Shown piece after piece: positions 19,817 through 28,254 of a DNA stretch of 64,000 nucleotides. Within the stretch, counting starts at the first letter, position 1. Each line of letters starts with the position of its first letter. The notes under the pieces are model-generated. The model made no database searches. It saw only the letters and a program-made list of their open reading frames with translations, and was not told the DNA's origin. The DNA is taken from contig JBAYUG010000001.1 of the NCBI GenBank assembly GCA_041675325.1, positions 131,721 to 195,720 of the forward strand. The letters run 5' to 3'. The stretch comes from CAIKZJ01 sp041675325. Lineage in GTDB: Bacteria > Bacteroidota > Ignavibacteria > Tepidaquicellales > Tepidaquicellaceae. The position numbers and the translations under genes are program-made.

Positions 19817-21928
19817 ATGGATATAAAGTACTTAAAAGGAGTAGGAGATAAGAGGGCGGAAGCCTTCGCAAAAATCGGCATAAACAAGTTGGAAAATTTC
19901 TTGCAGTTCATTCCCAGAACTTATGTTTACAGAGCAACTGTCGAAGAGGCAAGGAAAAAGTTCGGTGAAACAGTACTTGTTCTCGGTAAAGTCAAATGGG
20001 TTGAAAGAGCAGCTCGGGCGAATCATCCGACCACTATACTTCTTGAAGATGAAACGGGGTCGGTTGAGATACCGATTTTCGGAGCGAGTGAGTTCAGGGC
20101 AAAGCAATTTAGGCTGAACGAAGAATATTTATTCTACGGTAAAGTTGCAGAAGCGTTTAAGAAGTTTAATCTCCGCCTTGATTACAAAGACCATTTAAAA
20201 GTAAATACTTCTGACGAAACTGATTCAGGTTTTCTGAAATTCCATATTATTCCTATCTACGAATTATCGGGTGTATTAAAAGCTTCGTGGATTAAACCGC
20301 TTACCTTATCAAAGATTGTTTTCAATGCTTTCAGGGCACTGATAAAACAGAATCCGCAATTTGTTGAGGAATCTATCCCTATAGATGTAATTAAGCAATA
20401 CGATTTCATCGCAAGAAAGAATGCTATACTGAGAATAAACTTCCCAAATTATTTTGAAGACATTGAAACAGCAAGACGAAGGCTTTCATTCGAGGAGTTG
20501 TTCTATGTTCAGCTTCTGATGGCATTAAAGAAAAAGAGTCTGCAGAATGAGATCAAGGGAATTATGTTTGCTACTGACATTAGGGTTCTTACCGAAAATT
20601 TCACTAAAGCACTGAAGTTCGAACTTACAAATGCACAGAAGAGGGTGATATACGAAATCTACTCCGATATGAAGTCAAAGAATATCATGAACAGGCTTCT
20701 GCAGGGCGATGTAGGCAGCGGTAAAACCATTGTTTCAATATTCGGCATGCTTATAGCCGTTGAAAGCGGATACCAGTCAGCTCTTATGTGTCCTACTGAA
20801 ATTCTTGCTGAGCAGCACTATTATACGATTTCAAATTTTATAAATGAGTTTAACAAAGCAGCAGGTACAGAATACAAAGTATCGTTATTGGTTGGAGGTC
20901 AAAAGAAAAGATTAAGAGAAGAAATATTGCAGGATATTCGTCTTGGAAAATCGCACATAATAATCGGTACTCATGCACTAATACAGGATGCGGTCGAGTT
21001 TAAAAGTCTTGGTTTTGTAATTATTGATGAACAGCATAAGTTCGGAGTAATGCAAAGAGCAAAACTTAAAGATAAGGGCTTGAATCCCGATGTACTCGTT
21101 ATGACGGCAACTCCAATTCCCAGAACCCTCTCCCTGACTTACTACGGCGACCTTGATGTATCAATAATAGATGAACTACCCAAAAACAGGATTCCTATAA
21201 AAACTTACCTCAGAAAAGAAGAAAACAAATTTGAAATTTGGGATTTTGTAAAGGAAAAGATTAACGAAGGAAGGCAGGCTTTTATTATTTACCCGATAAT
21301 TGATGAGTCAGAAAAACTTGACCTTAAATCTGCTGAAGAAAATTATAAGATTCTGAAAAACGAGGTGTTCAATGAATACAATGTTGGCATGGTGCACGGC
21401 AGAAAGTTCTGGTATGAGATTGAAGAAACAATGAACGACTTTAAAGCTCAAAAGATAAAAGTCCTTGTAGCAACTACAGTCATAGAAGTAGGACTGGATA
21501 TACCGAATGCGACAATCATGATAATCGAAGATGCACAGAGATACGGGCTTTCACAGCTTCATCAACTGAGAGGCAGAGTCGGAAGAGGCACGGAACAGTC
21601 ATACTGCATTTTAATCGCGAAACATCTTGACGAAGTTTCAAAAAGACGCCTTAAAACAATGTGCGAGACAACAGACGGCTTCAAGATTTCGGAAGTCGAT
21701 ATGGAAATCAGAGGACCGGGAGAATTTTTCGGAACAAGGCAGTCAGGAGTTCTGAATTTTGTTTTAACGGATTTGAACAAGGACAGGGATATACTCGATT
21801 CCGCAAGAAAAATCGCATTTGGAATAATTGAGAAAGACCCTCAGCTAAGAATGGATGAACACAAAATCATTAAGAAAATGCTGCTTACCACGTACAAAGA
21901 TGCTATGTATTTGATGAATATTGCCTGA
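19817..21928 (+). CDS. recG: ATP-dependent DNA helicase RecG
   Basis: A branched-DNA translocase that remodels stalled forks and Holliday junctions. The 703 residues show the N-terminal wedge region (YLKGVGDKRAEAF, then an OB-fold), Walker A GDVGSGKT (~296), the DEQHKFGV box (~402), TATPIPRT, and a helicase C-terminal part with QLRGRVGRG. Length and order are full and normal. The chosen ATG starts MDIKYLKGVG, as expected for the family. TAACTTTG, a good match to the Bacteroidota -7 box TAnnTTTG, ends only four bases before this ATG. If it is used, the mRNA would be nearly leaderless. The gene diverges from hmgA. Confidence 0.97.
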   Translation: MDIKYLKGVGDKRAEAFAKIGINKLENFLQFIPRTYVYRATVEEARKKFGETVLVLGKVKWVERAARANHPTTILLEDETGSVEIPIFGASEFRAKQFRLNEEYLFYGKVAEAFKKFNLRLDYKDHLKVNTSDETDSGFLKFHIIPIYELSGVLKASWIKPLTLSKIVFNAFRALIKQNPQFVEESIPIDVIKQYDFIARKNAILRINFPNYFEDIETARRRLSFEELFYVQLLMALKKKSLQNEIKGIMFATDIRVLTENFTKALKFELTNAQKRVIYEIYSDMKSKNIMNRLLQGDVGSGKTIVSIFGMLIAVESGYQSALMCPTEILAEQHYYTISNFINEFNKAAGTEYKVSLLVGGQKKRLREEILQDIRLGKSHIIIGTHALIQDAVEFKSLGFVIIDEQHKFGVMQRAKLKDKGLNPDVLVMTATPIPRTLSLTYYGDLDVSIIDELPKNRIPIKTYLRKEENKFEIWDFVKEKINEGRQAFIIYPIIDESEKLDLKSAEENYKILKNEVFNEYNVGMVHGRKFWYEIEETMNDFKAQKIKVLVATTVIEVGLDIPNATIMIIEDAQRYGLSQLHQLRGRVGRGTEQSYCILIAKHLDEVSKRRLKTMCETTDGFKISEVDMEIRGPGEFFGTRQSGVLNFVLTDLNKDRDILDSARKIAFGIIEKDPQLRMDEHKIIKKMLLTTYKDAMYLMNIA

Positions 21929-22010
21929 GAACCAAGCAAATTTATTATTCTAATTTACATTTAGTATTAAGGATTAAAGCTATATTTTTGTAGATAAATT
22001 AAATTTATAA

Positions 22011-23432
22011 TTGAGTCAAAAACTTTCAAAAATAGATATAACAGTCCCGGTAATGACAGTAATTTTAGATATAGCAGCCATATTGGGTGCGTTTTTGTCC
22101 GCGTACTATGTGAGGTTTTACACGACTTTCACGAATATATTCTCCGTTGAAAAAGGTTTTCCTCAACTTTCAATGTACGTGTATTTTGCATTGTTAACTT
22201 TGCCTGTCTGGTTACTTACAATGCAAAACTTCAAGATGTACAAGCTCAGGAGGGCTGTGTTTATAGGAGATGAATTTGTACACATTGTAAAATGCGTATC
22301 TGTAAGCATTCTGTTGTCTATCGGTATAACCTTCTTTTTCAGGGATGAATCGTATTCGCGTCTTGTTTTTGCGCTGATATGGACATTCGGTGTTTTGTAC
22401 ATTACCATTGGCAGATACATAATGCTTAAAGTTGAAAAAACTTTTTACAACAAGAACATAGGTTTGAGAAATGTAGCGATTGTAGGAATGTCTGAAATTG
22501 CAGACGGAATATACAAAACATTATCAAAGGACAAGTTTACAGGATTCAGGATGACGGGTTTCTTTGCAAATGACGAAATCGAATCTGAATTTGCTAAGGG
22601 TAAAACTTATCTTGGTAATATTGAAAGCATCCCCAGAATGATAAGGGAAAATAAGATCCAGAATCTTTTATTCTGCTTGCCGCACGAGCAAAACAATTAT
22701 TTATACACAATCATTAAAAACTGTGAAGGTATAAACGTTGAGTTCATGCTCGTTCCCGATTTCATGGAGCTTATTTCAAGCAGGCTAAAGATAACAGAAC
22801 TGCACGGAATTCCTTTAATGATAATTAAAACATTTCCGTTAAGTGCCTGGGACAGGATAGTAAAGAGGTTGTTTGATGTATTTGCATCTATGTTTCTCCT
22901 TACTATTATATCTCCTATTTTATTGATTATTGCGTTACTCATAAAACTGACATCTAAAGGACCAGTGTTTTATAAACAAGAAAGAGTAAGCATTGACGGA
23001 AGCAAGTTTAACATGCTTAAGTTCAGGTCCATGAAAATTGATGCTGAAGCAGACGGAACACCAAAATTTGCATCCAAACACGATATCAGGCATACATCCA
23101 TCGGGACATTTTTAAGAAAATTCTCCCTCGATGAATTGCCTCAGTTTTTAAATGTTCTTCGCGGTGATATGAGTATAGTAGGTCCCAGGCCGGAAAGAGA
23201 ATATTTTATAAATATCATGAAGGAAACCGTTAACAAATACCTTGAAAGACATCGAGTAAAATGCGGAATTACAGGATGGGCTCAGGTCAACGGTTTAAGG
23301 GGGTCTGAATCTCCAATGCAGACCAGAATTGAATACGATATTTATTATATTGAAAATTGGTCTTTAGTTTTTGATATTAAGATTATTTTGAAGACTCTAA
23401 AAGAAATGTTTTTCTCAAAAAATGCTTTTTAA
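22011..23432 (+). CDS. Polyprenyl-phosphate sugar phosphotransferase (WcaJ/WbaP type)
   Basis: An inner-membrane initiating enzyme that moves a sugar-1-phosphate onto undecaprenyl phosphate to start exopolysaccharide or O-unit synthesis. The 473 residues show about four N-terminal membrane segments, a nucleotide-fold CoA-binding-like middle (NVAIVGMSEIADGI, ~150) and a C-terminal bacterial sugar-transferase domain (KRLFDVFASM ~283, FYKQERVSIDG, KFRSM, DELPQFLNVLRGDMSIVGPRP). The start is TTG, immediately after an in-frame TAA. The next ATG (22053) would begin inside the first membrane helix. The sugar donor cannot be read from sequence. The two following genes also start with TTG and may be in the same transcript. 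Confidence 0.9.
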   Translation: MSQKLSKIDITVPVMTVILDIAAILGAFLSAYYVRFYTTFTNIFSVEKGFPQLSMYVYFALLTLPVWLLTMQNFKMYKLRRAVFIGDEFVHIVKCVSVSILLSIGITFFFRDESYSRLVFALIWTFGVLYITIGRYIMLKVEKTFYNKNIGLRNVAIVGMSEIADGIYKTLSKDKFTGFRMTGFFANDEIESEFAKGKTYLGNIESIPRMIRENKIQNLLFCLPHEQNNYLYTIIKNCEGINVEFMLVPDFMELISSRLKITELHGIPLMIIKTFPLSAWDRIVKRLFDVFASMFLLTIISPILLIIALLIKLTSKGPVFYKQERVSIDGSKFNMLKFRSMKIDAEADGTPKFASKHDIRHTSIGTFLRKFSLDELPQFLNVLRGDMSIVGPRPEREYFINIMKETVNKYLERHRVKCGITGWAQVNGLRGSESPMQTRIEYDIYYIENWSLVFDIKIILKTLKEMFFSKNAF

Positions 23433-23452
23433 CAACTTATGGAAATAAGAAT

Positions 23453-23815
23453 TTGATACCTGTATTGATTTTCTTTGCACATGCAATTTTTGCAGTTTGG
23501 GCTTTTGCGAAATCCTACCAGATGGATGGATTGGTTCAGGCATTTTTGAATTTATTTTTTATCGTGATTCTCTTTACAGTCGGTTGGACTATATCAGACC
23601 TAGTTGTTGGCTTCCTTATTTCAAGTGAAGGCTATGAAATCCTGCTGCCTACAAGTAAAGTATCAATGTTTTTCCTAAAAATTACAGGTTTTATACAGCT
23701 CTACGGAAACGGCTACGGTAGGATTCTTCCAAAAGATTCTGTGTCTTTAATAGTGCTAACTGCAATAGAATATTTCTTTTACCGGTTTTATTTCAAGCAA
23801 ACAAAAATGAATTAA
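23453..23815 (+). CDS. Small integral membrane protein, unknown function
   Basis: I do not recognise this 120-residue protein. Hydropathy by eye gives about three or four membrane spans (LIFFAHAIFAVWAF, LFFIVILFTVGWTISDLVVGFLI, a weaker one near VSMFFLKITGFIQ, and IVLTAIEYFFYRFYF). The start is TTG, because an in-frame TAA lies six bases upstream and a nearby ATG (23440) reads only five codons. GGAAATAAG precedes the start. It sits 20 bases after the sugar-transferase gene and one base before the Omp28-like gene, so it is probably co-transcribed, which hints weakly at an envelope role. Confidence 0.7.
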   Translation: MIPVLIFFAHAIFAVWAFAKSYQMDGLVQAFLNLFFIVILFTVGWTISDLVVGFLISSEGYEILLPTSKVSMFFLKITGFIQLYGNGYGRILPKDSVSLIVLTAIEYFFYRFYFKQTKMN

Positions 23816-23816
23816 C

Positions 23817-25868
23817 TTGAACCGATTAAGATTAAAATATTTCATCTTGTTATTGTTTTTTATGGCAGCGTCATTTTTGTTTCCTTACAACCTGTCCCTT
23901 CAGGCGAGAAAAGGTGTTATGCTGCAATTCGTTACTTACAACGGCTTTGGCAATAATCTTTACATCGATAATGTGGTTATGGGAAACAGGGTCAATTTCG
24001 ACCTAGCTGTAACTTCATTCAATAACATTCAAAGGGATACCACTTTTCTGCCTGGGACAAATACTTACGATGTTTCGCCTGAAATTACTATCACAAACAT
24101 AGGTTTATATAACGGCTCTGAAAGCACTAAGGTGTTTCTGCGAATATCCGAGATCGGTTATATGGATTCCGTTACGATTCCTCCACTGGCTTCGGGTGAG
24201 ATTAGTTATGCTGAGTTTCCTGTTGTTACAATTCCGGCAAATCAGAGAATTACGCTTACAACATACTTGTCAAGCACCGCAGATTCAACAGAGATGAACG
24301 ATACTGCCCGCCAGACATCTCTTTTCCTGACAGGTGCTTCAAGAAACGCCCTTCTCGAAGAGTTTACCTCATCAACTTCACCTTCTTGCGGCACAAATAA
24401 TTTATTTCTCGACACTTTTATAAATAATAATTTCAATAAAATATCCTCAATTAAATATCACGTTGGATTTCCGCCTCCCGGAATAGATTCTATGTATCTC
24501 TTTGATACGGTTATGGTCGAAGAACGAAGAGCTTATTATTTTTCAAACTCCGTGCCTGTATCTATTATTAATGGTAGAGATAGAATTTTATTACCATATT
24601 ATGTCGATTCAAATCTCTTTATTCCTTATGAACGCGGCATTGAGGAAGGATCTCCTATAGAATTATCCGTTACGAGCACACAGGTTGCACCTGACACAAT
24701 AGAATCCGTAGTCAACGTAAATTTTTTATATCCTTTACTGAATAATAATTTAAAGTTAAGAGTTGCAGCAGTTGAAAGACAAGTTCTGTATCCGAATTCC
24801 ATAGGTGCAAGCGGTGACAGTGTGTTTTATGACGTATGCAGAAGAATGTATCCTGATGCAAACGGCTATCCCCTCACAGGAAATACAGGCAGCCAGCAGT
24901 TTGTTATCAGATTTCACATAGATACATTATGGAAGGATACATCAATCTATACTGTTGCATTTATCCAAAGCGATGTTGATAGAACCGTTTACAACTCTGC
25001 CAAAAGCGATACTATGATTGTTAACATTCAAAATGTCAATATACCAATGCCCAAAACCGCAAAACCTGATTTTGAGTACAAGTATAAACCCGTCAGAAAA
25101 CTTTCTACGCTCTCATATTCACTCGCGCTTGATGATACTGTCTCATACTTTAATTATGAAAACTTCGAAGGTCTGTTCCTTCCAAAAGGATGGAGAATAA
25201 ATAACATCGATGGCTTCCTAACTTACGAGAAGATCACAGGGGTTAACGGTGTAACGCTCGGAGGGTTCAGCTCCGTGAAAATGCCATTCTTTGACTATGC
25301 AAACATCGGAGAAAAAGACACTCTCTTCAGCGTGATTTTTGACAGTGTTTCCACCTATGACACGCTGACTTTTGACTGGGCTTATGCTGTTTATCTTTCA
25401 ACATTCTCTGACACCCTTGAAGTAAATATTTCTGTTGACGGCGGAAATACATTCACAAACATATTCAGAAAAGGCGGGTATCAGCTTGCATCGGCAAATT
25501 CGACGACTCTGCCTTTTGCACCGGTAAATGCACAGCAGTGGAGAACTTTCAGATATTCATTGTCAGATGTGATTCCACCGGATAATTCGCAGAATATAAT
25601 TCCCGGAAGTTTCTCACTGGAACAGAATTATCCGAACCCGTTTAATCCTGCAACAACTATTGGTTATAGACTTCCAAAAAACTCCTTTGTATCAATAAAT
25701 ATTTATGATTTAACAGGAAGGCATATGCTGACATTGGTAAACGAGAATAAACCCGCAGGTACACATGAAATCAGCTTTAACGCATCGAGCTTTTCAAGCG
25801 GAGTTTATTTCTACGTTCTTAAAGCCGGCGATTTCACTCAGGCAAGAAAACTTGTTTTCCTTAAGTAG
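23817..25868 (+). CDS. T9SS-exported Omp28-like protein
   Basis: This 683-residue secreted protein has a signal peptide (about 1-30, LKYFILLLFFMAASFLFPY). The TTG start is preferred because the first ATG falls inside the hydrophobic core. A central Omp28-type thioredoxin-like module shows LLEEFTSSTSPSCG (~180), then KYHVGFPPPG and VPVSIINGRD. A further beta-rich region follows, and the tail is a T9SS sorting domain (LEQNYPNPFNPATT, then SSGVYFYVLKAG). Omp28-type proteins are outer-membrane or extracellular proteins of Bacteroidota without an assigned enzymatic role. Only one Cys occurs in the TSPSCG motif, so a dithiol redox function is unlikely. Confidence 0.85.
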   Translation: MNRLRLKYFILLLFFMAASFLFPYNLSLQARKGVMLQFVTYNGFGNNLYIDNVVMGNRVNFDLAVTSFNNIQRDTTFLPGTNTYDVSPEITITNIGLYNGSESTKVFLRISEIGYMDSVTIPPLASGEISYAEFPVVTIPANQRITLTTYLSSTADSTEMNDTARQTSLFLTGASRNALLEEFTSSTSPSCGTNNLFLDTFINNNFNKISSIKYHVGFPPPGIDSMYLFDTVMVEERRAYYFSNSVPVSIINGRDRILLPYYVDSNLFIPYERGIEEGSPIELSVTSTQVAPDTIESVVNVNFLYPLLNNNLKLRVAAVERQVLYPNSIGASGDSVFYDVCRRMYPDANGYPLTGNTGSQQFVIRFHIDTLWKDTSIYTVAFIQSDVDRTVYNSAKSDTMIVNIQNVNIPMPKTAKPDFEYKYKPVRKLSTLSYSLALDDTVSYFNYENFEGLFLPKGWRINNIDGFLTYEKITGVNGVTLGGFSSVKMPFFDYANIGEKDTLFSVIFDSVSTYDTLTFDWAYAVYLSTFSDTLEVNISVDGGNTFTNIFRKGGYQLASANSTTLPFAPVNAQQWRTFRYSLSDVIPPDNSQNIIPGSFSLEQNYPNPFNPATTIGYRLPKNSFVSINIYDLTGRHMLTLVNENKPAGTHEISFNASSFSSGVYFYVLKAGDFTQARKLVFLK

Positions 25869-25985
25869 TGCCCTTTATTTCAAACTAATACTATCTCATA
25901 GTTCTGAAATTTCGCATAGAAAATGAAATTATAAAAGAGTATTTTTATAGTTCTCATTTATTTAAACTTATAAATCCAAAGCATT

Positions 25986-27521
25986 ATGATAAAATATGCC
26001 TTAACAAGTCCATTAAGTAAGTTTTTAGATAAACCGAAAGAAGATTTTACACGCGAAGACTTATTGAGAGTTATCGAAGAAAAGCAAATCGAAGCAATAA
26101 GGTTTCATTACACAGCTTTAGACGGCAAACTAAAAGAACTAAGAATTCCACTGCCGGCAAGAAAGAACGCTGAAATTGTTTTAACTGAAGGCGAAAGAGT
26201 TGATGGCTCTTCATTATTTAAAGGTCTCATAGACCCGGGGTTATCCGATTTGTATGTTGTTCCTGTTTACAAGACGGCGTTTCTAAATCCTTTTAATGGT
26301 ACAAGCCTTGATTTTGTCTGCCGTTATGTGACCGCCGATGGAGAGCTTGCACCATTCACACCCGACAATATTTTGCACAAGGCAGCGAATTTATTTAAGA
26401 AAAATACAGGTATTGAACTTCATGCACTTGGAGAACTTGAATTCTATCTTCTGTTTAATCCTCAAAACAATATGTACTTCCCACCAAAACAGCAGGGCTA
26501 CCATGCCTCAGGTCCGTACCTGAAGTCGGGAAAAATATTATCAGACATGTTGAGAATGATTACTCAGATTGCAGGTCAGGTAAAATATGCTCATAGCGAA
26601 GTTGGTTTTATTGAAAAGATTGTAAGTGCAAATCCTGAAATAGACGGCAAAATGGCAGAACAGCTTGAAATTGAATTCCTCTCAACACCAATAGAAGAAG
26701 CCGCCGACGATATCGTTATTGCAAAATGGCTTATAAGAAATATTGCTTATCAAAACGGAATCCTTGCTACTTTCACTCCTAAAATTGAAGAAGGTTATGC
26801 AGGCAGCGGAATGCATTTCCATCTTAAATTAATTAAAGACGGAAAAAGTGTGATGGTCGATGATAAAGGCGATCTGACTATTCATACAAAAAAATTAATC
26901 GGAGGTTTATTGCACTTTGCTGATTCATTAACCGCCTTCGGTAACACCGTTCCCTCTTCATATCTAAGACTTGTTCCAAACATGGAAGCACCTACCCAAT
27001 TCTTCTGGAGCGACGCAAACAGAAAAGCTATGGTAAGAGTACCTCTCGGTTGGTCGAAGACAAGCAACCTTGCTGAAGTCGTAAACCCTGGTGAAAAAAG
27101 CGTGCCTATGAAGATTGATAGCATGCAGACTATTGAGCTGCGAGTTCCCGATGGAAGCGCTAATGTTCATCAAACCTTGGCGGGTATTGCCATGGCAGCT
27201 GAATATGGATTTACAAATTCGGAAGAGTCTCTGAAACTAACTGAAAAACTTTATTTTAAGGGAAAAACCAAAGAAGAAAATATCGATACAGACTTCCCAA
27301 GCCTTCCGGCAACATGCGCAGACTCCGCTGATTTACTCGAAAAGAAAAGAGACCTTTACGAACGTGAAGAAATATTCCCTTCAAGCGTCATTGATTATTC
27401 TATAAGTCAATTAAGAGCAGAAAACGACAGAGATATGCACAAAACAATTTCAGAACTTTACGGAAAAGGAAAAATAGTCGAGAAGAAAAGAATAATGCAT
27501 AAAGACATACATAAACATTAA
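25986..27521 (+). CDS. Glutamine synthetase family protein, divergent
   Basis: The GS fold is clear. The beta-grasp N-domain is followed by catalytic motifs that align with GSI: GERVDGSSLFKG (usually FDGSS), LGELEFYL, YAHSEVGF, GSGMHFHLKL (usually GSGMHVHQSL) and ELRVPDGSANVHQTLAG. The 511 residues exceed the 440-470 usual for GSI. The loop VPNMEAPTQFFWSDANRKAMVRVPLGW departs from the standard NRSA-IRIP motif. It may be a true ammonia-assimilating glutamine synthetase of a divergent clade or a gamma-glutamyl-amine ligase. It is a single gene with its own terminator. Glutamate dehydrogenase is encoded elsewhere in the window (59.9 kb). Confidence 0.85.
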   Translation: MIKYALTSPLSKFLDKPKEDFTREDLLRVIEEKQIEAIRFHYTALDGKLKELRIPLPARKNAEIVLTEGERVDGSSLFKGLIDPGLSDLYVVPVYKTAFLNPFNGTSLDFVCRYVTADGELAPFTPDNILHKAANLFKKNTGIELHALGELEFYLLFNPQNNMYFPPKQQGYHASGPYLKSGKILSDMLRMITQIAGQVKYAHSEVGFIEKIVSANPEIDGKMAEQLEIEFLSTPIEEAADDIVIAKWLIRNIAYQNGILATFTPKIEEGYAGSGMHFHLKLIKDGKSVMVDDKGDLTIHTKKLIGGLLHFADSLTAFGNTVPSSYLRLVPNMEAPTQFFWSDANRKAMVRVPLGWSKTSNLAEVVNPGEKSVPMKIDSMQTIELRVPDGSANVHQTLAGIAMAAEYGFTNSEESLKLTEKLYFKGKTKEENIDTDFPSLPATCADSADLLEKKRDLYEREEIFPSSVIDYSISQLRAENDRDMHKTISELYGKGKIVEKKRIMHKDIHKH

Positions 27522-27543
27522 ACTTCAAAACAAAAAATTATGA

Positions 27544-27572
27544 AATCCCCCTTATTGTAGGGGGGTTTTTAT
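27544..27572 (+). terminator. Rho-independent terminator after the glutamine-synthetase-like gene
   Basis: AAATCCCCC and GGGGGGTTTTT form a GC stem with an AT extension and a T tract, 25 bases after the stop codon at 27521. Confidence 0.85.
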
Positions 27573-27599
27573 TACAAAAATTAATTAATATACCCAATT

Positions 27600-28148
27600 T
27601 TAGTTCTTGTTCTTGGACTCATATTCAGATTTCTTTGCCTTTACATCCGACCAGACACTATCGGGTACAAGTTTATTAATAAATGAATACAATTCCTCTA
27701 GATTTTTCTTATACTTCTCAGTCGGGAAATATGGTGACTCAAAAGCTTTCGGAGGCTGATCTAAATCAGGTTCTGCTTTTGTAATTACAAGTCTTACTCT
27801 TTCAAGGGAGCCGCCGACAGGATGCTGGTTTTCAGGAACTGCTTCTATTTTTCCTGAAGCAAGCTCAGAAGCTTTTATTTTCCCTGAAAGAAGTTTTAGG
27901 TTTTCTTTCGTAATATTAAAAGTATAGTTGATTGGCGGTTTTTGCTCGTCATAACCGAGTCGGTAGTTTAATGAGGACTCTCCATTATTGTTTATGTTTA
28001 TATCAAAGCTGTAATGATATGGAGGAGGTAATGGTCCCGAATTATAAAAATACTGAATTGCTGACCATTCATTCGTGCTGACATCCTGTGAGTTTGTGCA
28101 GGACGCAATTACAGTCAGCATTATTAATCCGTATAATAAATTTTTCAT
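27600..28148 (-). CDS. Predicted lipoprotein, unknown function
   Basis: A 182-residue protein with a lipoprotein signal (MKNLLYGLIMLTVIASC, lipobox IASC, acylated Cys17) followed by a polar region without recognisable domains. Short motifs such as YHYSFDININNNG and NYTFNITKENLK suggest a beta-rich periplasmic or outer-membrane-anchored fold. It stands alone between the glutamine-synthetase-like gene (convergent) and pnp on the same strand upstream. A good terminator follows pnp, so it is likely transcribed separately. No function assigned. Confidence 0.7.
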   Translation of the reverse strand: MKNLLYGLIMLTVIASCTNSQDVSTNEWSAIQYFYNSGPLPPPYHYSFDININNNGESSLNYRLGYDEQKPPINYTFNITKENLKLLSGKIKASELASGKIEAVPENQHPVGGSLERVRLVITKAEPDLDQPPKAFESPYFPTEKYKKNLEELYSFINKLVPDSVWSDVKAKKSEYESKNKN

Positions 28149-28221
28149 AATGTAAAGTTTATTAAAGTTATGTTTAATTATTTACATATTCAAAACAAAA
28201 CGAAGTTCCAAAATCCATGTA

Positions 28222-28248
28222 ATAAAAAAGCCGGCTTAAACCGGCTTT
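28222..28248 (-). terminator. Terminator after pnp
   Basis: On the minus strand AAAGCCGG and CCGGCTTT form an 8-bp stem around a TTTAAG loop, followed by a T-rich tail. It lies just downstream of the pnp stop. Confidence 0.85.
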
Positions 28249-28254
28249 GAATGA

